Below are positions 1-6,997 of a stretch of DNA of 17,115 nucleotides, piece by piece. This DNA is from DATAXV01 sp036272915 (lineage in GTDB: Bacteria > Chloroflexota > Dormibacteria > Dormibacterales > Dormibacteraceae). The position numbers and the translations under genes were made by a program. Position 1 is the stretch's first letter. Each line of letters starts with the position of its first letter. The stretch lies in NCBI GenBank assembly GCA_036272915.1, contig DATAXV010000092.1:1-17115 (forward strand). The letters run 5' to 3'. The notes beneath the pieces were generated by a model that searched no databases, was not told the origin of the DNA, and saw only the letters and a list, made by a program, of their open reading frames with translations.

Positions 1-47
1 GGGGAGATGGCCGCGAACCTGCTCGACAGCGACGCCTCCGTTTCCAC
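1..47 (-). CDS. 5' end of an unidentified gene running off the left edge
   Basis: Only about 15 codons are visible, starting at a GTG at 47 and reading VETEASLSSRFAAIS. I do not recognise the protein. The start is chosen because a near-consensus promoter (54-82, minus strand) ends 7 bases before this GTG, so the transcript should begin at or within a base of the start codon and be leaderless. An alternative is the C-terminal tail of a plus-strand gene, since plus frame 1 is open from the edge to a TAA at 85-87; the strong opposing promoter makes that less likely. Confidence 0.45.
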   Translation of the reverse strand, partial: METEASLSSRFAAIS

Positions 48-53
48 GCCCCG

Positions 54-82
54 ACTATATCCGCCTCCCCCAAGAATGTCAA
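54..82 (-). promoter_or_regulatory. near-consensus sigma70-type promoter, leftward
   Basis: On the minus strand TTGACA (82-77) is separated by exactly 17 bases from TATAGT (59-54). This is the best promoter match in the window. The predicted start at about 47 coincides with a GTG, which points to leaderless transcription of the gene leaving the window. Confidence 0.75.
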
Positions 83-117
83 CCTAATTTATTGGCTCAC
101 CCTAAGGATCGGGAACC

Positions 118-369
118 GTGCGCTTCGCCAGACTCCACCCGACCTTCACCTTCCTGCTCGTGGTCGCGCTCGTCGGCATCGCCGGCTCGATCGTCGTGTC
201 CCTGGCCTCGTCCGACGCCTGCGACCAGGTGTCGCAGCCGGACGCCCGGTGCACCCTGGCCGCCCAGTCCCATGAGAACACCGCGCTGGTGCTGGCGATC
301 GGGAGCCTGACGCTGATGGTGAGCGCGGTCGGCTTCCAGATCGGACGGGCCGGCTCCGGCTGGGCCTGA
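118..369 (+). CDS. small two-helix membrane protein, unknown function
   Basis: This 83-residue protein has a GTG start, with AAGGA at 104-108 nine bases upstream as a plausible ribosome binding site. Two hydrophobic stretches, about residues 10-30 and 57-77, look like transmembrane helices. The loop between them (about 31-56) has two cysteines and is polar and acidic. The short N-terminus carries basic residues (RFARLH), which would favour a cytoplasmic N-terminus by the positive-inside rule. I recognise no family. It is divergent from the gene at the left edge and convergent with the DJ-1/PfpI gene, with a hairpin between. Codon use looks like that of its neighbours, so it is probably real although short. 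Confidence 0.6.
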   Translation: MRFARLHPTFTFLLVVALVGIAGSIVVSLASSDACDQVSQPDARCTLAAQSHENTALVLAIGSLTLMVSAVGFQIGRAGSGWA

Positions 370-404
370 CCGGGAGGCCCCGCCGGCTCGCCGGCGTCCG
401 GGTC
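368..404. terminator. GC-rich hairpin between convergent genes
   Basis: A 7-bp inverted repeat, CGCCGGC (381-387) and GCCGGCG (390-396), is flanked by GACCGGGA (368-375) and TCCGGGTC (397-404), which pair with one mismatch. It lies where the membrane-protein and DJ-1 genes converge. There is no T-tract on either side, so it would be a non-canonical, bidirectional terminator at best. Confidence 0.4.
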
Positions 405-939
405 AGGCGCCGGCGCGCACCCCGGAGAGCTGGTCGATGATCGCCCTGCTGAAGGCGGGCAGGTCGGCCGGGAAGCGCGACGTGACCAGGTTGCGGTCGA
501 CGACCACCGCCTCGTCGACGTAGTCGGCGCCGGCGGCGATCATGTCGTCGCGGATCGACATGAACGAGGTCGCGCGACGGCCCTTGAGCACGCCCGCCGA
601 CACCAGCATCCAGCCGGCGTGACAGATGGCGGCCACGGTCTTGCCGGCGGCGTCCATGTCGCGGACGAAGGCGACCATCTTCGGCTCGCGCCGCATCAGA
701 TCGGGCGAGTAGCCGCCGGGGATGATGACGGCGTCGAAGTCCTCGACCCGGGCCTCGGAGGCATCGATGTCGGCCTTGACCGGGTAGCCGTGCTTGCTGG
801 TGAACGTCTTCGCGCGTCCGCTGCCGACCACCGTGACCTGCGCGCCGGCCTCGAGCAGGCGGTAGTACGGGTAGTACAACTCGGGATCCTCGTACTGGTC
901 CTCGGCCAGGATCGCCACCCTGCGGCCTTCGAGCTCCAT
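403..939 (-). CDS. DJ-1/PfpI family protein
   Basis: This 178-residue protein is a full-length, single-domain member of the DJ-1/PfpI superfamily (cysteine protease-like, deglycase or chaperone activities). The nucleophile elbow AICHAGW places Cys106 and His107 as in PfpI, and Glu17 in the EDQYEDPEL segment matches the conserved glutamate next to the cysteine. The start is ATG at 939 with GGGAGG eight bases upstream. A weak -10 (TAGGAT, 993-988) lies further up. It is divergent from the regulator at 1058, and a GTTCGAAC palindrome sharing that regulator's operator half-sites sits in its leader at 955-962. It may therefore be a target of the regulator. The physiological substrate cannot be told from sequence; the family is often linked to stress from oxidants or reactive aldehydes. 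Confidence 0.9.
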   Translation of the reverse strand: MELEGRRVAILAEDQYEDPELYYPYYRLLEAGAQVTVVGSGRAKTFTSKHGYPVKADIDASEARVEDFDAVIIPGGYSPDLMRREPKMVAFVRDMDAAGKTVAAICHAGWMLVSAGVLKGRRATSFMSIRDDMIAAGADYVDEAVVVDRNLVTSRFPADLPAFSRAIIDQLSGVRAGA

Positions 940-951
940 GCTGCAAACCTC

Positions 952-965
952 CCGGTTCGAACTGG
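952..965. promoter_or_regulatory. palindrome in DJ-1 leader resembling regulator half-sites
   Basis: The perfect 8-bp palindrome GTTCGAAC (955-962) extends to CCGGTTCGAACTGG with one mismatched pair. It lies between the likely -10 and the ribosome binding site of the DJ-1/PfpI gene. GTTCG and CGAAC are the same half-sites as in the two tandem repeats at 1039-1079, but here they are closer together. It is a candidate third binding site for the divergent regulator. Confidence 0.35.
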
Positions 966-1022
966 GCGGGGACGGCTTCCGAGCGAGATCCTACGCGGCC
1001 TCAGAAAGCATCGCCGGAGCCC

Positions 1023-1051
1023 TTGACTTTGTCATTTCGTTCGATGATAAT
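1023..1051 (+). promoter_or_regulatory. promoter of the winged-helix regulator
   Basis: TTGACT (1023-1028) and GATAAT (1046-1051) are separated by exactly 17 bases. The predicted transcription start, about 7 bases after the -10, is at 1058, the first base of an in-frame GTG. No ribosome binding site precedes either the GTG or the nearby ATG at 1067, consistent with a leaderless mRNA. Confidence 0.75.
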
Positions 1052-1079
1052 CGAACGGTGGGTTCGATGATTGACGAAC
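1039..1079. promoter_or_regulatory. two tandem 18-bp operator-like inverted repeats
   Basis: Site 1, GTTCGATGATAATCGAAC (1039-1056), is an inverted repeat that overlaps the -10 hexamer. Site 2, GTTCGATGATTGACGAAC (1062-1079), matches site 1 at 15 of 18 bases and overlaps the start of the regulator gene. Their centres are 23 bp apart, about two helical turns, so two dimers could bind on the same DNA face. The positions predict repression of the regulator's own promoter. Confidence 0.65.
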
Positions 1080-1942
1080 GCGTGACGTACGACATCCGCG
1101 TTTCCATGCCTCACGAGATGCTGCAGAGCATGTTCTACATGCTCAAGCCCAGGGCCCGGGTTGCCGAGCTCCTGGTCGGCTCGGAGTGGTTCGACCACGC
1201 GCGCTACGACTCCTCGCCGGAGTTGCTCTCGCTGATCGCTCGCTGCAAGGAGGCCATGCCCTCCAGCGACTCCTGCTGGGACGCCATGCTCGGCACCGGT
1301 ATCCTCGACCAGCCCCTGAGCTGCCCCGAGTACCTGGACATGCTCGACGAGCTGCCACTGGGTGAGAACAAGATCTTCGCGGAGGCGCTGCGCGGCTGGT
1401 ACGAGGAGGTCTTCCGGCAGCGCGAGCCGCAGCTGCGGCCCATCCTCGAGGTCGACGCCGAGCGCAAGCGTGAGATGGCCCGCCACCTCTCGCTGCACGA
1501 CCTCATCGAGAAGGCGACCAACGGCATCGACCAGAACCTCGACCCGCCGATCGAGCACGTCCTGCTCGTTCCGAGCTACCTGGGACGGCCCTGGGTCAAC
1601 CACGACCGCTACGGAACGACCGAACTGATCCAGTACCCGACGGCGGAGGAGGACCCGCTGGTCCAGGTCACGCTGGTGGCGAGGGCCCTGTGCGACGTCC
1701 ACCGGGTGCAGGCCCTGCACGTCCTCAGCACCGGCCGCCGCACGCTGCAGGAACTGGCCAACCAGATCGGCGTGACCAAGTCGACCATGTATCACCACAT
1801 CGCCCTGCTCCGAGCCGCCGGGCTGGTCCGCGTCCACTCCCCCAGCAAGCTCTACTCGGTGCGGCCGGAAGCCCTCACCCGCGTCCGCTCGGCCTTGGAG
1901 TCCCTGATCACCCCAGACAGCAGAAGAGGAGGTATCCAGTGA
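1058..1942 (+). CDS. ArsR-like winged-helix transcriptional regulator with long N-terminal domain
   Basis: From the GTG at 1058 this is a 294-residue protein (291 from ATG 1067). The C-terminal part, about residues 214-280, is a winged helix: RRTLQELANQIGVTKSTMYHHIALLRAAGLV carries the HTH and recognition helix, followed by a wing ending in LYSV. The N-terminal ~200 residues begin YDIRVSMPHEMLQSM and resemble the uncharacterised N-terminal domain of long ArsR-family regulators, mostly helical and rich in acidic residues. GTG 1058 is preferred because it coincides with the predicted transcription start; the open frame continues upstream to 938 but there overlaps the promoter. Tandem operators over the promoter predict autoregulation. 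A small ORF follows with a GTGA overlap. The ligand is unknown, and I see no clear metal-binding cysteine cluster. Confidence 0.82.
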   Translation: MGSMIDERVTYDIRVSMPHEMLQSMFYMLKPRARVAELLVGSEWFDHARYDSSPELLSLIARCKEAMPSSDSCWDAMLGTGILDQPLSCPEYLDMLDELPLGENKIFAEALRGWYEEVFRQREPQLRPILEVDAERKREMARHLSLHDLIEKATNGIDQNLDPPIEHVLLVPSYLGRPWVNHDRYGTTELIQYPTAEEDPLVQVTLVARALCDVHRVQALHVLSTGRRTLQELANQIGVTKSTMYHHIALLRAAGLVRVHSPSKLYSVRPEALTRVRSALESLITPDSRRGGIQ

Positions 1943-2142
1943 TCAGTCCCACCGCTCCCTATGAGCTCCGCCTGGCCATGAAGCGCCAGGAGCACCTGCA
2001 TCAGCGATTCGCCCGCGTCGAGGTCGAGCCAGAGCTCCGACCCCGCCGGTCGATCCTGCCCGGACTCTCGTTCCGGCTGGCGCTGAGCATGGAGATCCAC
2101 TTCGGCCACTCCAGCCGCCCCGCCGTCGGCGGCGGCAGCTGA
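1939..2142 (+). CDS. 67-residue ORF translationally coupled to the regulator, unknown function
   Basis: The GTG start overlaps the regulator's stop codon as GTGA (1939-1942). A strong ribosome binding site, GAGGAGG (1926-1932), lies six bases upstream inside the regulator gene. The product is basic and begins MISPTAPYELRLAMKRQEHL; residues about 10-35 could form a charged helix, and the tail ends in PAVGGGS. It has no cysteines, no transmembrane segment and no family I recognise. Coupling to the regulator suggests co-synthesis at a fixed ratio and perhaps a modulator or partner role, but that is inference. It is easily missed because the same frame is open upstream to 1690 as an antisense-like shadow. 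Confidence 0.6.
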   Translation: MISPTAPYELRLAMKRQEHLHQRFARVEVEPELRPRRSILPGLSFRLALSMEIHFGHSSRPAVGGGS

Positions 2143-2695
2143 GTGGCCGGCATGAAGGGCGCCCCAGCGCCTCGAAACCGACGGTCGCCCGCGGCCAGCG
2201 TACCGCCGGGCCCTCACCAGCGCCCCTGACCCCCGAGGACCTCGAGGGGGAGCCGCCGCTCCCGACCTCGAAACCCTCCTCGGGGCGGGCCCGTCACCGA
2301 GCCGTTTCCCCGTCCACCTCCCGCCACCCACCGATCGCCTCGTGCCCGCGAGGGGCTGGGAAAGACACCGACCTCTGTCATCGGATCACTGACGATCGTC
2401 CGTCGACAGTCTGACCACACCCTTCCTCTATCGAGTATCCACTGAGTCGCCGACACACTCGCGGGCGTACACGGAGGCAGGTGTGCTGATGATCACGTTT
2501 ACAGTCGTTGTGACCTCCTGTGGTGACCCCCTGACACAGTCGACTCCGGCTGCCGGCGGTCTCGATCACCGCGCTCTGTAACGTGGTCGAGGCTGGCCCG
2601 TCGCATCGCCCTCGGCGTCACTGTGGGCGTCCTCGCCGGGCACGTGGGGACGGGCTCGAAAAGGATCGGGGCTGAGCGACGGACCGTGGCGGTAG
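2143..2695. other. 553-base gap without a convincing gene
   Basis: Open frames here are short or are shadows of neighbours. The first part (2143-2300) is GC-rich with small inverted repeats, for example GGGAGC (2248-2253) with GCTCCC (2258-2263), without T-tracts. The stretch around 2370-2530 is less GC-rich than its surroundings and holds one short ORF with a ribosome binding site (2483-2581). The gap lies downstream of both the regulator unit and the GH116 gene, so it must end transcription from both sides, but I see no canonical terminator. Confidence 0.6.
2483..2581 (+). CDS. possible 32-residue peptide with lipobox-like start
   Basis: GTG at 2483 (or ATG at 2489) is preceded by GGAGG at 2473-2477. 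The frame reads MLMITFTVVVTSCGDP and ends at TAA 2579-2581. The start is hydrophobic and runs into VTSC, which faintly resembles a lipoprotein lipobox, but it lacks the usual N-terminal positive charge and is very short. It may be a chance ORF or the remnant of a lipoprotein gene. The TAA stop is unlike the TGA/TAG stops of every other gene here. Confidence 0.2.
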   Translation: MLMITFTVVVTSCGDPLTQSTPAAGGLDHRAL

Positions 2696-5176
2696 TCAGA
2701 CGGTCGGGAAGCGGACCTCGACGCTGTCCCCGGCGCCGAGCCAGCCGGATCGATCCGGCGTCCCCGAGCCGACTCCTCTCAGCTCGACCTCGTCCAGGGC
2801 CAGGCGGCCGGCGTGGACGTCGATCGCGACCCGGCGGGCTCCGTCGACCAGCTCCTGCCTGACCGTGCCCCAGGCGTCGCCGCTCGCCCAGATCCAGCGG
2901 ACCGGCCCCTCCGCCGCCGCAAAGCGCATCCGGCCGGACCCGGCCTCGTAGTCGAAGCCGGTCAGGGCCTGGATCAGCGCCCAGCTGGCCATGGCCCTGG
3001 CGTAGTGGTGACCGCACTCGGCCTCGTCGAAGGGATTCCGGCGCTCACCGTCGTAGCGCTCGCGGATCGCCGCCGCCACCCGGACCCCCTCCTCGGTACG
3101 CCCGGAGAAGGCGAGCTGGCAGGCGAACGCGTACTCGAACCCGGTCATCACCTCGCCGAAGTAGGGAAACGGCCGGACCGGGCGCTCGCCCGGGTACGCC
3201 GCCATCAGGAGCGCCTCCTCGTCGCCGAGGACGTACGTCCGCATCGGGTTCATGTGGCCCTGGAACCCGGTTCGCCGGTTGTGGCGGATGATGCCGCTCA
3301 TCGCCGCCTGCACGTGGTCCTGGTCGAGCAGCGGGCCGAGCCCGGCAACATGGGCAACGAACTGACCGGCGAGCTGGTCGAGCGCGCAGCCGGTGCCGAT
3401 CTGCATCGCCGGCATGCTCCCCACCGCCTCCTCGCGGCTGTCGAGGCGAAGCCCGGGAGCGATCCCCTCGGGGATCGGATGGACCTGCTGCTGGTAGTAC
3501 TCGCCGTTGAAGAGGTTCTCGTCCATCCACCGGCCTCCCCGCTCGAAGAGGTCGCGGCAGGTGGCCGCGAACTCGCCGTCGCCGGCGGCTCGGGCCAGCT
3601 CCTCCCCGGCCCGCAGCGCCCCCAGGTACCAGCAGTTCATCCATGGGTTGGGCCCGAAGAACTCCACGTCCATGGTGTTGTGCTGACACCCCTCCATGAC
3701 GCCATCGCGGTCGGCGTCCCAGCCGCCCGGCTCCCAGGCGAAGGCGAGAGCCCCGCGTGCCCGCGGCCAGAGCTCGAGCAGCTCGTCGGCGCTGCTCAGC
3801 CGCCAGTCGCGGTAGAGCTTGATCAGGCAGCCCATCTGGCCGTCGGCGGCGGCCGTGGGCCAGTCCCGGGCGCGGGAGAGGGGGAGGCCGACGCGAAAGC
3901 TCATGTGGCCCCTGTCGTCCATCCCGTGCGCGAACTCGACGTCGCGCAGAGAGCGGGCGAGCGGGGCGAAGAGGAAGGCCGTCGCCTGCTCGTAGTTCCA
4001 GACGTGGGTGCAGGAGCCATGGCAGCTGCCGACCCGGTCGCTGCAGCCCTCCCAGCCGAAGAAGTGCCCGTCGGCGGTGCGAAAGCAGGTCTGCGTGCGG
4101 AGCGTGGAGAGGTTGAAGAGAGCGGCCTCGCGCACCGCCGGGGGCAGGTCCGACTCGGACACCGCGGCGACGAAGTCGACCGTCCCGCGCTCCAGCTCCG
4201 GCTCGGTCCCGGCCACGTCCTCGACGACGGCCCACGCGTCCCGGTGGCGGGTGGCGTAGTGGTTGCCGACCGGGGGGTCACCCGGCTCCGGCGACCAGAC
4301 GCCGCGATTGGGAAAGTGCCAGGCGAGCAGGAACGAGAACTCGTGCTCCTCGCCGGGCTCGATCTCGGCTCCGGCGCAGAGCGAGGCGACCGGGTCGTCG
4401 CGCCGGCTCTCACGCTCCTCGAGATGGCCATCGTCGAGCAGGTCGTCCCAGAAGTCGAGAGGCCCGTGCGACCAGGAGCGCTCGGACCAGGCGGTCCGGG
4501 TGCTGACGTCGGCCTCGTCGCGGACGGCGAGGGCGATCGTCCCCCACTGCTCGGCGCCGGGATCGACGCCGTCGGAGGAGAGCAGCAGGCCGCGCAGGCC
4601 CTCCGACGCGCGCGCAGTGTTCCGGTTCCGGCACGCCTCGCCGTTGGTTCCGTCGACCCCGATGAAGTTGCGAAGGCTGCCGCACACCGACGCCGACATC
4701 GGCTCCGAGCCGGTGTTGGCGACGCGGTAGCGGAGCAGGGCGACGGGCAGCCCGCTGGGCTCGGGATCGGGGGGCAGGAGCGGGTTCCAGGCCCTGAGCC
4801 GCACCCGGCAGGGAAGCTCAGGATCCTCGAGCGACACCTGGGCCAGCGGGTAGGCCGCCTCGAACGTCGCCTTCCGGAACCGGGGCAGACCGGCCAGCGA
4901 GACCGGCGACCCGTGGCCGCCCTCGTAGTCCTCCAACGGGATCGGGCCCTCGAGCACCCGGCCCAGCGGGCGAGAGCCTCGCGCCTGGACCCGGAGCGCG
5001 AAGAGGGCGGGGGTCGGGGCGAAGCCCTTGGCCGGGCGGTTGACCACCTCCCAATCTCGAAGCTGGCCCCTGCCGCCCAGGGAGACGGTGCCGGTGCCGA
5101 TGCCGCCGAGGGGCATGGCGATCCGGTCGAGCTGGCGTCCGACGTAGGTGCGTAGGACCGGCCAGTCCCGGGGCAT
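2696..5176 (-). CDS. GH116-type glycoside hydrolase (bile-acid beta-glucosidase/GBA2-like)
   Basis: This 826-residue protein has the two-domain layout of GH116: an N-terminal beta-sandwich (about 15-320, opening with MPLGGIGTGTVSLGG) and a C-terminal alpha/alpha toroid (about 340-745). By motif comparison Glu495 in VMEGCQHNTMDVEFFG is the likely nucleophile and Asp600 in ALDQLAGQ the likely acid/base. The gap between them is about 105 residues, shorter than the ~150 I recall for GBA2, so it may be a distinct subgroup. Family members cleave beta-glucosides, glucosylceramide or xylosides; the substrate here is unknown. There is no signal peptide, so a cytoplasmic location is likely. The start is nine bases after the stop of the carboxyltransferase gene, making it the last gene of the pur operon. 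The ribosome binding site is weak, so it probably relies on coupling. Confidence 0.85.
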   Translation of the reverse strand: MPRDWPVLRTYVGRQLDRIAMPLGGIGTGTVSLGGRGQLRDWEVVNRPAKGFAPTPALFALRVQARGSRPLGRVLEGPIPLEDYEGGHGSPVSLAGLPRFRKATFEAAYPLAQVSLEDPELPCRVRLRAWNPLLPPDPEPSGLPVALLRYRVANTGSEPMSASVCGSLRNFIGVDGTNGEACRNRNTARASEGLRGLLLSSDGVDPGAEQWGTIALAVRDEADVSTRTAWSERSWSHGPLDFWDDLLDDGHLEERESRRDDPVASLCAGAEIEPGEEHEFSFLLAWHFPNRGVWSPEPGDPPVGNHYATRHRDAWAVVEDVAGTEPELERGTVDFVAAVSESDLPPAVREAALFNLSTLRTQTCFRTADGHFFGWEGCSDRVGSCHGSCTHVWNYEQATAFLFAPLARSLRDVEFAHGMDDRGHMSFRVGLPLSRARDWPTAAADGQMGCLIKLYRDWRLSSADELLELWPRARGALAFAWEPGGWDADRDGVMEGCQHNTMDVEFFGPNPWMNCWYLGALRAGEELARAAGDGEFAATCRDLFERGGRWMDENLFNGEYYQQQVHPIPEGIAPGLRLDSREEAVGSMPAMQIGTGCALDQLAGQFVAHVAGLGPLLDQDHVQAAMSGIIRHNRRTGFQGHMNPMRTYVLGDEEALLMAAYPGERPVRPFPYFGEVMTGFEYAFACQLAFSGRTEEGVRVAAAIRERYDGERRNPFDEAECGHHYARAMASWALIQALTGFDYEAGSGRMRFAAAEGPVRWIWASGDAWGTVRQELVDGARRVAIDVHAGRLALDEVELRGVGSGTPDRSGWLGAGDSVEVRFPTV

Positions 5177-5185
5177 CGTTCTAGC

Positions 5186-6997
5186 CTATCCGACCGCCAC
5201 CAGCGCCTGGTTGGGGCTGACCACGTCGCCCTCCTTGACGTACACCTCCCGGACCTTGCCCGGCTTGGTGGCGACGATGTCGTTCTGCATCTTCATCGCC
5301 TCGAGCACGGCGACGACGTCGCCAAGCGCGACCTCGTCGCCGACCGAGACCGGGATCTTCACGATCAGCCCCTGCATGGGGGCCACCACCGCGCCCTCCC
5401 TGGGGGCCGAGCGGACGGGGGCCGCGGACGCGGCCGGGGCGGTCGCCACGGCACCCGCGGCGACGACCATCCCGGCACCGCTGACGCGAACATGGAAGAT
5501 GTCCCCTTCGACCTCGACCTCGAACTCCGCCACCTGGGCCACGGCCACCGGCTCCTCGGCCTGGGGCTCGATCGCGGCCTCCTCGACGGGCGCCTCGGCT
5601 CCGGCCTCCGCCTCCGGCTTGGCCGGCGCCTCCTCGACGCGGGGCTCGCGCTCCCTGCGCCTCAGCTCGGCGGCGAGGACCGGGAAGAGCAATTCGGAGA
5701 GGACGGCACCGTCGTCCTCCTCGACGCCGGCACGGGCCAGGCGCTCGCGCACCTCGTCGACCTGCGGGTCGATGAGGTCGGCGGGCCGCACCGTGATCGG
5801 CTCGTCGTGACCGAGGACCAGGCGCCGGATCTCACCGCTGGCCGGGCAGGGAGGCCGGCCGTAGAGGCCGTGCAGGTAGTCCTTCAGGCCCTGCGTCACG
5901 GTCTCGTAGCGCTCGCTGGCGAGCACGTTGTACATGGCCTGCTCGGCGATGATCTGGCGCACCGGGGCGACCAGCGGAGGGTGGCCGAGCTCCTCGCGCA
6001 CCCTCGGCACCTCGGCCAGCGCCTCGCCCAGGCGGTCCTGGGCGTCGTGCTCGGCGAGCAGCCGGTGCAGGTGGTCGAGCATCAGCCCCGGCATCTGGTA
6101 GCGGAGGATGTCGGAGTCGACCCGGTCGGCGACCGGGGAGAGGTGCTCCAGGTGGCGGCGCTTCAGCGCCTCCAGCTCGGCGCCGACCTCGACCAGCCGG
6201 TCCAGGCGCAGACCGGTGTCGTAGTCGCCGCCGGCGAGGGCCGCGACGACGCTCTCGGTGGCGGGCTGGCTACCGCCCCAGGCGAGCGCCGACAGGGCCG
6301 TGTCGACGACGCTGGCCCCGGCCTCGATCGCGGCCATGTAGGCCATCGGCGCCATGCCGCTCGAGCAGTGCGAGTGCACCACGATCGGCAGCCCGGTGAC
6401 CTCACGCAGCGAGGTGACCAGCTCCCAGGCGGCCTGCGGGCCGAGCAGCCCCGAGGTGTCCTTGATGACGACGTCGTCGACGCCGAGCTCGGCCAGGCGC
6501 TTGCCCAGCCGGGTCCAGACCTCGAGGTTGTGGGCCGGGCTGATGGCGTAGCAGAGCGCCCCCTGGACCCGCCTGCCCTCGCGCCTGGCGGCGGCGATCG
6601 CGGCCTCCATGTTGCGGACGTCGTTCAGCGGATCGAAGATCCGGAAGACGTCGACGCCGCAGGCGGCGGCGTGGTGGATGAAGAGGTCGACCGCGTCGTC
6701 GGCGTAGTTCCGGTGGCCGACCAGGTTCTGACCGCGGATCAGGGCCTGGATCGGGGTCTTCGGGGTGGCCTCGCTCAGGCGCCGGAGATAGGTCCAGGGG
6801 TCCTGGCCGAGACGCAGGAAGGTCTCGAAGGTGGCACCGCCGAAGGCCTCGAGGGCGAAGAAGCCGATCTCGTCGAGACGCCGGGCCAGCGGGATGATCT
6901 CCTCACCCCGCAGATGACCTCCGAGCAGCGTCTGGTTGCCGTCGCGGAAGGTGGTGTCGGTCAGCCGCAGGCGCGGCGCCGCGCTCGCCTCCGGCAT
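5186..6997 (-). CDS. biotin-dependent carboxyltransferase (pyruvate carboxylase subunit B / oxaloacetate decarboxylase alpha type)
   Basis: This 603-residue protein has an N-terminal carboxyltransferase TIM barrel (about 10-290). It starts TDTTFRDGNQTLLGG with metal ligand Asp14, has the carbamylated-lysine motif VIKDTSG (Lys179) and the metal-binding VHSHCSSG (His208, His210). The usual RDGHQ/RDAHQ reads RDGNQ here. A PycB/OadA helical domain follows (about 300-440), then an Ala/Pro/Glu-rich linker (about 450-490) and a biotinyl domain with EAMKMQND, biotin on Lys569. It would move CO2 between biotin and pyruvate/oxaloacetate, with a separate biotin carboxylase (or membrane decarboxylase subunits) not present in the window. 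The start ATG overlaps the purE stop as TGATG. The frame is open upstream through purE, but that part is a purE shadow. The exact acceptor (pyruvate or another keto acid) is not certain. Confidence 0.9.
   Translation of the reverse strand: MPEASAAPRLRLTDTTFRDGNQTLLGGHLRGEEIIPLARRLDEIGFFALEAFGGATFETFLRLGQDPWTYLRRLSEATPKTPIQALIRGQNLVGHRNYADDAVDLFIHHAAACGVDVFRIFDPLNDVRNMEAAIAAARREGRRVQGALCYAISPAHNLEVWTRLGKRLAELGVDDVVIKDTSGLLGPQAAWELVTSLREVTGLPIVVHSHCSSGMAPMAYMAAIEAGASVVDTALSALAWGGSQPATESVVAALAGGDYDTGLRLDRLVEVGAELEALKRRHLEHLSPVADRVDSDILRYQMPGLMLDHLHRLLAEHDAQDRLGEALAEVPRVREELGHPPLVAPVRQIIAEQAMYNVLASERYETVTQGLKDYLHGLYGRPPCPASGEIRRLVLGHDEPITVRPADLIDPQVDEVRERLARAGVEEDDGAVLSELLFPVLAAELRRREREPRVEEAPAKPEAEAGAEAPVEEAAIEPQAEEPVAVAQVAEFEVEVEGDIFHVRVSGAGMVVAAGAVATAPAASAAPVRSAPREGAVVAPMQGLIVKIPVSVGDEVALGDVVAVLEAMKMQNDIVATKPGKVREVYVKEGDVVSPNQALVAVG

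Noticed and set aside
1..87. Plus-strand C-terminal tail ending at TAA 85-87
   Set aside because: Its 28 residues show no motif, and a near-consensus promoter runs in the opposite direction through it.
938..1057. Longer regulator start at ATG 938
   Set aside because: The extra 40 residues overlap the promoter and operator and the divergent DJ-1 leader; a leaderless GTG at 1058 explains the layout.
2234..2270. Inverted repeats around CGAGGACCTCG and GGGAGC/GCTCCC as a terminator
   Set aside because: Short stems without a T-tract; such repeats are expected by chance in DNA this GC-rich.
2378..2569. 63-codon minus-strand frame in the gap
   Set aside because: It has no suitably placed ribosome binding site, no recognisable domain and biased composition. 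An AGGAGG inside it has no start codon at usable distance.
2813..5155. 780-codon plus-strand frame opposite the GH116 gene
   Set aside because: It is the antisense shadow of a clear GH116 gene: composition is Gly/Ala/Val/Arg-rich with no domain, a common artefact at high GC.
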